Source of the DNA: MFD01275-c22 sp963705885
GTDB taxonomy: Bacteria; Actinomycetota; Actinomycetes; JACCUZ01
Assembly: GCA_963705885.1 (NCBI GenBank)
Contig: OY970120.1
Location: 3,162,001 to 3,226,000, forward strand
Direction: 5' to 3'
Length of the DNA stretch: 64,000 nucleotides
Shown here: positions 34,820-42,112 of the stretch, piece after piece
Numbering within the stretch: position 1 is the first letter of the stretch
How the letters are laid out: each line of letters starts with the position of its first letter
Made by a program: the position numbers and the translations under genes
The notes under the pieces: model-generated
Told to the model about the DNA's origin: nothing
Database searches by the model: none
What the model saw: only the letters and a program-made list of their open reading frames with translations

Positions 34820-35334
34820 ATCGGCTTCCTCTCGGTCCAGTGACGCTCACACGTCTCGAGCCATCGGATGTCCGCCTGCAGCCGCAGTGCCGTGCCCTCG
34901 AGCAGCAGCGACCCCGGGTCCTGCGGGTCGCAGGTCCGCGCCAGGTGCTCGACCTCGCGCAGCCGGCGGAGCAGCTCGCGGCGCTGCGCGTCCACGAGGG
35001 AGACCGGGTCGGCCAGCCCGGTCTGGGCGGCGGCCACGAGCTTGAGGTGGAAGTCGGTGGGCGCGACCCGCGGCCAGGCGCTCTCGGCGAGCCAGTCCGC
35101 GACGCGCTCACGGCCGCGGGCGGTGAGCTCGTACACCTTCTTGTCCGGGCGGTCGGACTGCTCGACCTCCTCCGCCCGCAGGAGGCCGGCCCGCACCAAC
35201 CGGCCGAGGGTCACGTAGACCTGGCCCGGGTTGAGGGCCTCCCCCGCCGGGCCGAGCGCCACCGACAGCCGCTGCCACAGCTCGTACCCGTGGGCTGGCT
35301 CCTTCGCGAGCAGCGCCAGCATCGCGTCGCGCAC
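34816..35334 (-). CDS. PadR-family transcriptional repressor
   Basis: A 172-residue regulator. The winged helix begins at the start (VRDAMLALLAKEPAHGYELW) and continues with NPGQVYVTLGRLVRAGLL; a C-terminal helical domain follows. I chose the GTG at 35334: it has AAGGAGG 6-9 nt upstream, while the ATG at 35367 lies inside the promoter's -10 element and cannot be on the transcript. Such regulators commonly repress the adjacent ABC exporter and respond to its substrate. A dyad overlapping the promoter supports autoregulation. Confidence 0.85.
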   Translation of the reverse strand: MRDAMLALLAKEPAHGYELWQRLSVALGPAGEALNPGQVYVTLGRLVRAGLLRAEEVEQSDRPDKKVYELTARGRERVADWLAESAWPRVAPTDFHLKLVAAAQTGLADPVSLVDAQRRELLRRLREVEHLARTCDPQDPGSLLLEGTALRLQADIRWLETCERHWTERKPM

Positions 35335-35360
35335 GACCGGCCTCCTCCTTCGACCCCCAA

Positions 35361-35394
35361 CTGACATATATAACCGTTAGTCAGCGCCTGTCAA
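35361..35394 (-). promoter_or_regulatory. PadR promoter and operator
   Basis: Minus-strand promoter with -35 TTGACA (35389-35394), 16 bp, and -10 TATATA (35367-35372). The dyad CTGAC-N14-GTCAG (35361-35384) covers the -10 and resembles PadR operators. This region is markedly A+T-rich against its surroundings. Confidence 0.6.
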
Positions 35395-35465
35395 TCCGTG
35401 CGGCCCGTCAGCCGCCAGGGATGCGCCGACACGCGCGCGGGGGCACCGCGATCCGGGCGGCGGGC

Positions 35466-35512
35466 ACACCACCGGCCCGGCCCCTCACTCCGAGGGACCG
35501 GGCCGGTGGTGT
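35466..35512. terminator. Terminator hairpin after nrdJ
   Basis: A 21-bp stem (ACACCACCGGCCCGG arm with its complement, one G-U pair) and 5-nt loop, 17 bp beyond the nrdJ stop codon on the minus strand. It also separates nrdJ from the PadR promoter. Confidence 0.75.
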
Positions 35513-35528
35513 TTGCGTCTCGCTACCT

Positions 35529-38411
35529 TCAGCTGCAGCCGCTGGTGCTCCCACAGCCCTCGCAGACGTAGCACGAGCCGGCGGGGCGCATCTTGATCCC
35601 GCAGGTCATGCACAGCGGGGCGTCGGACGCCTTGCCGGTGATGGCCTCGAGCAGCTCGGCCGACGAGTGGGCACCGGCCGGGGCCTCCTTCACCGCACCC
35701 GAGCCGCCGGACGTTTCCGCGGAAACGTCCTTCGCCGACTCCGACGCAGCCGCCGGGTTGACCGGCGCCGACTGCGACAGCGTCTCGAGCTCCTCCTCGA
35801 CGTCGTCGTCGGACTCGTCGGCCTGGTAGGAGCCCGTCTCGAGCTGACGGGCCCGCTCCTCGGCGGTGTAGATGCCGTAGGCCGCCCTGGTGTCGAAGTC
35901 CAGGTAGTCCAGCGCGAGGCGGCGGAACACGTAGTCCATGATCGACTGCGCCATGCGGACGTCCGGGTCGTCGGTGAGCCCGGCCGGGTCGAAGCGCATG
36001 TTGACGAACTTGGAGACGAACGTCTCCAGCGGCACGCCGTACTGCAGGCCGATCGAGATCGCGATCGAGAACGCGTCCATGACGCCGGCGAGGGTCGAGC
36101 CCTGCTTGGACATCTTCAGGAAGATCTCGCCCAGCCCGTCGTCGGGGTAGGACGAGGCCGTCATGTAGCCCTCGGCACCGCCGACCGCGAACGACGTCAT
36201 CTGCGCCGGGCGCTTCTTCGGCAGCCGCTTGCGGGTCGGGCGGTACTCGACGACCGTCTCGACCGCCTTGTCCGCCGCGCTGCGCGCCTTCCCGCCGCCG
36301 TCGGAGAGCGGCTGGCCGACCTTGCAGTTGTCGCGGTAGACGGCCAGCGCCTTCAGGCCGAGCTTCCAGCCCTGGAAGTGGACGTCCTCGATCTCCTCGA
36401 CCGTCGCCGTCTCGGGCAGGTTGACCGTCTTGGAGATCGCGCCGGACAGGAACGGCTGCACGGCGGCCATCATCCGCACGTGGCCCATCGGCGCGATCGA
36501 GCGCTCGCCCATCGCGCAGTCGAAGACCTCGTAGTGCTCGGGCCGCAGGCCGGGAGCGTCGATGACGTGACCGTGCTCGGCGATGAACTCGACGATCGCC
36601 TCGACGGTCTCCTCGGCGTAGCCCATCCGGCGAAGTGCCCGCGGGATCGTGAGGTTCACGATCTGCATCGAGCCGCCGCCGACGAGCTTCTTGAACTTCA
36701 CCAGCGAGAAGTCGGGCTCGATGCCGGTGGTGTCGCAGTCCATCATGAAGCCGATGGTGCCGGTGGGCGCGAGCACCGAGGCCTGCGCGTTGCGCCAGCC
36801 GGCCTTCTCGCCGTACTTCAGGCACGCGTCCCACGCCTTGGTGGCCTCGCGCGCCACGTCGGTGCCCATCGGGTCGACCGAACGGATCGCGTCGTTGGCC
36901 GCGGCGTGCTTGCGCATCACCCGCTTGTGGGCATCGGCGTTGCGGGCGTAGCCCTCGTAGGGCCCGACGATCCCGGCGAGCTCGGCGGAGCGCTTGTAGG
37001 AGGTGCCCGTCATCAGCGAGGTGATGGACGCGGCCAGTGCCCGGCCGCCGGAGCTGTCGTAGCCGTGGCCGGTCGCCATGAGCAGCGCGCCGAGGTTGGC
37101 GTAGCCGATGCCGAGCTGGCGGTACTTGCGCGTCGTGTCGCCGATCGCCTCGGTCGGGAAGTCGGCGAAGCAGATCGAGATGTCCATCGCGGTGATGACC
37201 AGCTCGACGACCTTGGCGAAGGTCGGCGCGTCGAACGTGTCGTCGTCGCGGAGGAACTTCAGCAGGTTCAGCGACGCGAGGTTGCACGACGAGTTGTCCA
37301 GCGACATGTACTCGCTGCACGGGTTGCTCGCCGTGATGCGGCCGGTCTCGGGGTTGGTGTGCCAGTCGTTGATCGTGTCGTCGTACTGGATGCCGGGGTC
37401 GGCGCACTCCCAGGACGCGACGGCGATCTTCTTCCACAGCTCGCGGGCGTCGACGGTCTCGATGACCTCGCCGGTGCCGCGGGCGCGCAGGCCGAACTCG
37501 GTGCCCTGCTCGACCGCGCGCATGAACTCGTCGGTGACGCGCACCGAGTTGTTGGCGTTCTGGTACTGGACGGAGGTGATGTCCTTGCCGCCGAGGTCCA
37601 TGTCGAACCCGGCGTCGCGCAGGGCGCGGATCTTGTTCTCCTCGCGCGCCTTGGTCTCGACGAACTCCCCGATGTCGGGGTGGTCGACGTCGAGGACGAC
37701 CATCTTCGCGGCACGCCGGGTGGCGCCGCCGGACTTGATCGTGCCGGCCGACGCGTCGGCGCCGCGCATGAACGACACCGGGCCGGACGCGGTGCCGCCG
37801 GAGGACAGCAGCTCCTTGGAGGACCGGATGCGGGAGAGGTTCAGGCCGGCGCCGGAGCCGCCCTTGAAGATCAGGCCCTCCTCGCGGTACCAGTTCAGGA
37901 TCGAGTCCATGGTGTCGTCGACCGCGAGGATGAAGCAGGCGGAGACCTGCTGCGGGGAGGACGTGCCGACGTTGAACCACACCGGGGAGTTGAACGAGAA
38001 CACCTGGTGCAGCAGCGCCCAGGTCAGCTCGTGCTCGAAGACCTCGGCGTCCTCGTCGGTCGCGAAGTAGCCGTGCTCCGTGCCCGCCCGGGCGTAGGTC
38101 AGCACCACGCGGTCGATGAGCTGGCGCAGGCTGGTCTCGCGGACCTCGGAGCCGAGGGCGCCGCGGAAGTACTTGGTCGTGACGATGGTGGAGGCGTTGA
38201 CCGACCAGAAGTCGGGGAACTCGACGCCGCGCTGCTCGAAGATCGTGTCGCCGGTCTTCCAGTTCTGCTGGACGACGTCGCGCCGCTCCCAGGTGACCTC
38301 GTCGTAGGGGTGCACCCCCGCCGTGGTGTAGATGCGCTCGATCTTGAGGCCCTTGGTGCGCCCGCCGCCCTGGCGGACGACCTGGGGCTTGTCGTGCGAC
38401 GTCTCCGTCAT
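35529..38411 (-). CDS. nrdJ: Adenosylcobalamin-dependent ribonucleotide reductase (class II)
   Basis: A 960-residue class II reductase converting ribonucleotides to deoxyribonucleotides with coenzyme B12 instead of a diiron subunit. SACFILAVDD and NPCSEYMSLDN hold active-site cysteines, and TASGPVSFMRG-type blocks hold the catalytic core. The C-terminal tail has repeated CxxC pairs (CMTCGIKMRPAG, CYVCEGCGS) for re-reduction. The ATG at 38411 has GGGAGGAG upstream. It lies 84 bp after nrdR in one operon. No B12 riboswitch is evident ahead of it; control probably comes from the NrdR boxes at 39099-39148. Confidence 0.96.
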   Translation of the reverse strand: MTETSHDKPQVVRQGGGRTKGLKIERIYTTAGVHPYDEVTWERRDVVQQNWKTGDTIFEQRGVEFPDFWSVNASTIVTTKYFRGALGSEVRETSLRQLIDRVVLTYARAGTEHGYFATDEDAEVFEHELTWALLHQVFSFNSPVWFNVGTSSPQQVSACFILAVDDTMDSILNWYREEGLIFKGGSGAGLNLSRIRSSKELLSSGGTASGPVSFMRGADASAGTIKSGGATRRAAKMVVLDVDHPDIGEFVETKAREENKIRALRDAGFDMDLGGKDITSVQYQNANNSVRVTDEFMRAVEQGTEFGLRARGTGEVIETVDARELWKKIAVASWECADPGIQYDDTINDWHTNPETGRITASNPCSEYMSLDNSSCNLASLNLLKFLRDDDTFDAPTFAKVVELVITAMDISICFADFPTEAIGDTTRKYRQLGIGYANLGALLMATGHGYDSSGGRALAASITSLMTGTSYKRSAELAGIVGPYEGYARNADAHKRVMRKHAAANDAIRSVDPMGTDVAREATKAWDACLKYGEKAGWRNAQASVLAPTGTIGFMMDCDTTGIEPDFSLVKFKKLVGGGSMQIVNLTIPRALRRMGYAEETVEAIVEFIAEHGHVIDAPGLRPEHYEVFDCAMGERSIAPMGHVRMMAAVQPFLSGAISKTVNLPETATVEEIEDVHFQGWKLGLKALAVYRDNCKVGQPLSDGGGKARSAADKAVETVVEYRPTRKRLPKKRPAQMTSFAVGGAEGYMTASSYPDDGLGEIFLKMSKQGSTLAGVMDAFSIAISIGLQYGVPLETFVSKFVNMRFDPAGLTDDPDVRMAQSIMDYVFRRLALDYLDFDTRAAYGIYTAEERARQLETGSYQADESDDDVEEELETLSQSAPVNPAAASESAKDVSAETSGGSGAVKEAPAGAHSSAELLEAITGKASDAPLCMTCGIKMRPAGSCYVCEGCGSTSGCS

Positions 38412-38495
38412 CCCTGCTCCTCCCGAAACCGCTTGGTATTCAACACGTCTGCACCGACAGAAAGTCCGCCGGACGGACCCTCCCCGGCGTACCTC

Positions 38496-38987
38496 TCAGG
38501 GGGCGTTCTCCTGCGTCTCGTACGTCCGCGACAGCTCGTGCTCGGCCCGCAGCAGCGCGATCTCGGCCTCGAAGGCCGCGAGGTCGTCGAAGGCGCGGTA
38601 GACCGAGGCGAAGCGCAGGTAGGCGACCTCGTCGAGCTCGCGCAGCGGGGCCAGCACCGCCATGCCGACCTCGTGGGCCTCGATCTCGGCGACCCCGTTG
38701 GAGCGCACCGACTCCTCGACCCGCTGGGCCAGCAGGGCCAGGTCGTCCTCGCTGACCGGGCGGCCCTGGCAGGCCTTGCGGACCCCGGTCAGCACCTTCT
38801 CGCGGCTGAACGGCTCGCTGGCACCCGAGCGCTTGGTCACCGCGAGCGAGGCGGTCTCCACCGTGGTGAACCGCTTGGCGCAGGCCTCGCGCAGGCACTG
38901 CCGGCGCCGGCGGATGGTCATGCCGTCGTCGGAGGCGCGGCTGTCGACCACGCGGCTCTCGCTGTGCCGGCAGAACGGGCAGTGCAC
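38496..38987 (-). CDS. nrdR: Transcriptional repressor NrdR
   Basis: A 163-residue nucleotide-sensing repressor of ribonucleotide reductase genes. N-terminal zinc ribbon MHCPFC ... RRRRQCLREACAKRFTTVE is followed by an ATP-cone (KRSGASEPFSREKVLTGVRKAC). The second cysteine pair reads C-x4-C (CLREAC) instead of the usual C-x2-C, which adds two residues to the zinc finger. The remaining sequence and length are otherwise typical. It is the first gene of the nrdRJ operon, so NrdR probably autoregulates. Confidence 0.94.
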   Translation of the reverse strand: MHCPFCRHSESRVVDSRASDDGMTIRRRRQCLREACAKRFTTVETASLAVTKRSGASEPFSREKVLTGVRKACQGRPVSEDDLALLAQRVEESVRSNGVAEIEAHEVGMAVLAPLRELDEVAYLRFASVYRAFDDLAAFEAEIALLRAEHELSRTYETQENAP

Positions 38988-39403
38988 CGGGACGCCTCCT
39001 CGGAACTCTCTGTGACGTGCTGTGACTCGCTGGTGCCGTGCTGTGGACCGATCTGGGGACCGGACTGGGGGAAAGCTGTTGACCGGACCGCGATCCTGGG
39101 GACTACATGTGGATAACTACATCGGTGTCATTCACAAGATGTGGGGGTAAGCATGTCCCCCGACCACCACATGTGCAAGCGGTTCGCCGGATTTCCTGCC
39201 GGCCCGGCCGCCGTCGCGACATCGCCGCAGGTCAGCGGCCCGGGACGACCTCCCCGACGGGGCGACGTCGGCGTGTCGGACGGGTCCCCCCGGGCGGCCC
39301 GGGGCGGTCCGACTTGACCCCCGATGTCCGCGATCGGCCCCGGAGGCCCGCGCGCCGGGTTACCGTCGCCACGCCCTGCCGCCCCAGACCGTCGGAGCAC
39401 GCC
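38988..39403. other. 416-bp divergent intergenic region between nrdR and the SpoIIE gene
   Basis: Contains the nrdRJ promoter with paired NrdR boxes in its middle (39099-39148). The right part (39150-39403) is G+C-rich. I see no clear promoter, hairpin or small gene in it apart from the GGAG preceding the SpoIIE ATG. The long open frame extending into it from 39107 has no recognisable protein features. Confidence 0.6.
39099..39148 (-). promoter_or_regulatory. nrdRJ promoter with two NrdR boxes
   Basis: Two similar sites, ACTACATGTGG (39102-39112) and CACAAGATGTGG (39133-39144), share ATGTGG exactly 32 bp apart, the spacing known for NrdR box pairs. On the minus strand a -35-like TTGTGA (39133-39138), 17-bp spacing and a -10-like TATCCA (39110-39115) overlap the boxes, so NrdR binding would block the promoter. 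Confidence 0.55.
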
Positions 39404-40606
39404 ATGTCGATGCTCGATGTCACCGCCGCGCTCGCCCGGCTGCGGAACACCTCGCCCCAGGAGGTCGTGCCCGCCCTGACCGAGGCCGCCGCGCCCCTGG
39501 CCCGTGACGTCGTGCTGTACCTGGTCGACTTCGAGCACGAGATCCTGCAGCCCCTGGTGGACGGCTCGGCCGTGCAGGTGCTGGTCGAGGAGCCGATCGC
39601 CTCGACCCTGGCCGGCCGGGCGTTCAGCACCGGTGAGCCGGTGTCCGCGGAGCGACCCGACGGGCTGCGGGTGTGGGTGCCGGTGTTCGAGCACTCGGTG
39701 CGCGCCGGGGTCCTCGCGCTGACCGTCGACGACCTGAGCCCTGACGTGCTGACCCACTGCCGCAGCCTGGGTGCGCTCGGCGGGCTGCTGCTCGCGAGCG
39801 CCGCGAGGTACACGGACCTGGTCCACGTGCGCAAGCGCGGGCGGGGCATGACCCTGGCGGCCAGCATGCAGTGGGACCTGCTGCCGCCCTTGACGCTCCG
39901 CGCCGACCGCGTGGTGGTCGCGGGCCTGCTCGAGCCGGCGTACGAGGTGGCGGGCGACGGGTTCGACCACAGCATCAACGGTCACCGGGTGGACGTCGCG
40001 GTCTTCGACGGCATGGGCCACGGCATCGGGTCGACGCTGCTGACGACGCTGGCGATGGGGACCTACCGGCACCAGCGGCGTGACGGCCGCGGCCTGCGCT
40101 CGATGCACGACGCGATCGACGAGGCGATCGCCGAGCAGTTCGGCGGGGACACCTTCGTCACGGCACTGCTGGCGCGCCTGGACACCGTGACGGGGCGGCT
40201 CGAGCTGACCAGTGCGGGGCACCCGCAGCCGCTCCTGCTGCGCGACCGGCAGGTCGTCGGCGAGCTGCAGACCGACGCCACGACGCCGTTCGGCATCGGC
40301 AGCCGGTGCGAGCGGGTCACCGAGGTGGCGCTGGAGCCCGGGGACACGGTCGTGCTCTACACCGACGGCGTGGTCGAGGGCCGCGGCGCCGACGGGCAGG
40401 AGTTCGGCCTGGCCCGCCTCGGCGACCTGCTGGAGCGCGAGTCCGCGTCGGGGCTCTCGCCCGAGGAGGTGCTGCGCCGGCTCGTCCACGCCGTGCTCGA
40501 GCACCAGCAGGGCGCCCTGCGCGACGACGCCACGCTCGTCCTGCTGCAGTGGGACGGCCCGCCGACCGTCGACGCCATCCCGGCCCAGCCCGCCCAGCCG
40601 CACTGA
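39404..40606 (+). CDS. PP2C-type (SpoIIE-like) serine phosphatase with GAF-like N-terminus
   Basis: A 400-residue protein. The first ~145 residues look like a GAF-type sensory region. Residues ~160-385 are a SpoIIE/RsbU-type PP2C phosphatase, with VAGLLEPAYEVAGDGFDH, DGMGHGIGST, SAGHPQPLLLR, LYTDGVVEGR and a late DDATLVLLQ, which together carry the metal-binding aspartates. Such enzymes dephosphorylate anti-sigma antagonists in stress-response signalling; no kinase or antagonist gene is adjacent. The ATG at 39404 has GGAG upstream. It interrupts the nrdR-LysM synteny known from mycobacteria. The gene ends in a 15-bp tandem repeat. Confidence 0.88.
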   Translation: MSMLDVTAALARLRNTSPQEVVPALTEAAAPLARDVVLYLVDFEHEILQPLVDGSAVQVLVEEPIASTLAGRAFSTGEPVSAERPDGLRVWVPVFEHSVRAGVLALTVDDLSPDVLTHCRSLGALGGLLLASAARYTDLVHVRKRGRGMTLAASMQWDLLPPLTLRADRVVVAGLLEPAYEVAGDGFDHSINGHRVDVAVFDGMGHGIGSTLLTTLAMGTYRHQRRDGRGLRSMHDAIDEAIAEQFGGDTFVTALLARLDTVTGRLELTSAGHPQPLLLRDRQVVGELQTDATTPFGIGSRCERVTEVALEPGDTVVLYTDGVVEGRGADGQEFGLARLGDLLERESASGLSPEEVLRRLVHAVLEHQQGALRDDATLVLLQWDGPPTVDAIPAQPAQPH

Positions 40607-40650
40607 AACCAGCCGCACCGGACCCAGCCGCACCGGACTCAGCCGTACAG
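40594..40650. repeat. 15-bp tandem repeat over the SpoIIE stop codon
   Basis: Unit CCAGCCGCACCGGAC repeated ~3.8 times (40594-40608, 40609-40623, 40624-40638, then partial to 40650). The first copy differs (CACTGAAA) and supplies the TGA stop. Translated through, the unit would encode a QPHRT repeat. Confidence 0.75.
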
Positions 40651-40683
40651 ACGCCGAGCCTCAGCCACGCCCGGCTCGGGCGC

Positions 40684-41031
40684 TCACCGCTGCGGCAGGA
40701 GCAGGACGCTGCCCGCCGCGACCGCCGAGGACTCGAGGGCGTTGAGGTCGAGGATCGCCGCCACCGTCTCGCGCGGGTCGACCCCCGGCGCCTCGCGGAC
40801 GGCGATGGCCCACAGCGTGTCGCCCGGGCGCACGGTGACCCGCTCGGCGACCGCGGCCTCGCCCGGCTCGCTGCCCGCGGAGGCGGGGGCCCCTCCCGCG
40901 GCGACGCCGGCCAGCACGAGCAGGCAGACCAGCGCCAGCAGGGACGCCGCGGTGAGCAGGAGCCGGCCGCGCCGGGTCAGGCGCAGCGGACGCGGGCCCG
41001 TCAGGCCGACGCTCAGGGTCATCGTGCTCAT
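40684..41031 (-). CDS. LysM-domain membrane-anchored protein (YneA/Rv2719c-type SOS gene)
   Basis: A 115-residue protein with one N-terminal membrane segment (~23-47) and a C-terminal LysM-like domain (VTVRPGDTLWAIAVRE, then LNALESSAVAAGSVLLLP) for peptidoglycan binding. It is divergent from lexA, as are YneA in Bacillus and Rv2719c in mycobacteria, which delay cell division during DNA damage. That position, and LexA-box-like sequences upstream, make the same role likely. The ATG at 41031 was chosen; a much longer frame has no features. Confidence 0.82.
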   Translation of the reverse strand: MSTMTLSVGLTGPRPLRLTRRGRLLLTAASLLALVCLLVLAGVAAGGAPASAGSEPGEAAVAERVTVRPGDTLWAIAVREAPGVDPRETVAAILDLNALESSAVAAGSVLLLPQR

Positions 41032-41063
41032 CGCTACGCCTCTCTCGTCGATCGGTGGTCCTG

Positions 41064-41079
41064 CAGAACAGGTGTTCGA
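41064..41079. promoter_or_regulatory. LexA box 1
   Basis: CAGAACAGGTGTTCGA matches the actinobacterial SOS consensus cGAAC-N4-GTTCg with a perfect GAAC/GTTC dyad. It is 33 bp upstream of the LysM gene start. Confidence 0.75.
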
Positions 41080-41080
41080 T

Positions 41081-41096
41081 TCGAACGCCTGATCGA
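41081..41096. promoter_or_regulatory. LexA box 2 (imperfect)
   Basis: TCGAACGCCTGATCGA starts 2 bp after box 1. The right arm has GATCGA in place of GTTCGA, a single deviation, so it may bind LexA weakly or cooperatively. Confidence 0.5.
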
Positions 41097-41134
41097 AGTT
41101 GTACCCCATCTCGCCGCAGAAATCCACGACATCT

Positions 41135-41150
41135 TCGAACAGGTGTTTGA
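41135..41150. promoter_or_regulatory. LexA box 3
   Basis: TCGAACAGGTGTTTGA has one mismatch in the right arm (TTTGA for TTCGA). It is the closest box to lexA, 136 bp upstream of its start, and probably mediates LexA autoregulation. Confidence 0.7.
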
Positions 41151-41286
41151 ACGCAGGGCCCGATCTCGCTACGGTTCGTCGTGCATGACCGGGGGTCCGG
41201 CCACGTCGGGAACCGTGCCCGAGGGGTCGGACACAACCCGGCGGAGTCCGTCCCGGCACCGGGGCGGGTCGACGAAGGAGGCGGCT

Positions 41287-42030
41287 GTGGCGCGACAGGA
41301 CAAGCCCGGCGGGGGCGCCGTGACCGAGATCGCCGACGGTCCCCCCGACGAGGCCGGTCTCACCCCGCGCCAGCGCCGGGTGCTCGAGGTCATCCGTGAC
41401 TCGGTCGAGCGCCGCGGCTACCCGCCCAGCATGCGCGAGATCGGGGAGGCCGTCGGCCTGACCAGCTCCTCCAGCGTCTCCCACCAGCTGGCGATGCTGG
41501 AGCGCAAGGGCTACCTGCGCCGCGACCCCAACCGGCCGCGCGCGATCGAGGTGCGTCACCCCGACGGCGCCCCCTCTCCGGTGCGCTCGCCCTCGGTCGA
41601 GGGTGCCGGCGGCAGCGTCCACGACCTCGAGACCGGCAGCGGCGACGCCCGTCCGGCCGCCGCCTACGTCCCGGTCGTCGGGCGCATCGCCGCGGGCGGG
41701 CCGATCCTGGCCGAGGAGGCCGTGGAGGACGTCTTCCCGCTCCCCCGGCAGGTCGTCGGTGAGGGCACGCTGTTCCTGCTGCAGGTCAGCGGCGACTCGA
41801 TGATCGACGCCGCGATCTGCGACGGCGACTGGGTCGTGGTCCGCCAGCAGCAGGTCGCCGAGAACGGCGACGTCGTGGCCGCGATGATCGACGGCGAGGC
41901 CACCGTCAAGACGTTCAAGCGCCGCGACGGGCACGTGTGGCTGATGCCCCACAACCCGGCTTACGAGCCCATCCCGGGCGACGAGGCGACGGTGCTCGGC
42001 CGCGTCACCGCGGTGCTGCGCCGGGTCTGA
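41287..42030 (+). CDS. lexA: SOS repressor LexA
   Basis: A 247-residue SOS repressor. The N-terminal winged HTH (LTPRQRRVLEVIRDSVERRG, then SSSSVSHQLAMLERKGYL) is followed by a linker and an S24 peptidase domain. The self-cleavage bond is Ala136-Gly137 in RIAAGG, the catalytic serine is Ser171 in SGDSMIDA and the lysine is Lys208 in ATVKTFK. The GTG at 41287 has AAGGAGG 5 nt upstream; an ATG at 41185 would add 34 residues but lacks such a site. It is divergent from the LysM gene with three LexA-box-like sites between them. Confidence 0.95.
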   Translation: MARQDKPGGGAVTEIADGPPDEAGLTPRQRRVLEVIRDSVERRGYPPSMREIGEAVGLTSSSSVSHQLAMLERKGYLRRDPNRPRAIEVRHPDGAPSPVRSPSVEGAGGSVHDLETGSGDARPAAAYVPVVGRIAAGGPILAEEAVEDVFPLPRQVVGEGTLFLLQVSGDSMIDAAICDGDWVVVRQQQVAENGDVVAAMIDGEATVKTFKRRDGHVWLMPHNPAYEPIPGDEATVLGRVTAVLRRV

Positions 42031-42112
42031 GGCCGTCCGGGCGCACGGGCGGCCGAGCCAAGTCTCGGCAAAGGAGGTCAAGGACAGGTCGTGTCCTCCC
42101 GATCCCACCACG

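Noticed and set aside
38412..38495. Cobalamin riboswitch before nrdJ
   Set aside because: Only 84 bp and no B12-box-like sequence; nothing recognisable upstream of nrdR either.
35421..39116. 1231-residue plus-strand frame opposite nrdJ
   Set aside because: Antisense to nrdJ and nrdR; no motifs, dominated by Val/Gly/Arg/Asp/Leu.
39107..39403. 99-residue N-terminal extension of the SpoIIE protein
   Set aside because: Arg/Pro-rich frame overlapping the NrdR boxes; ATG 39404 has a ribosome-binding site.
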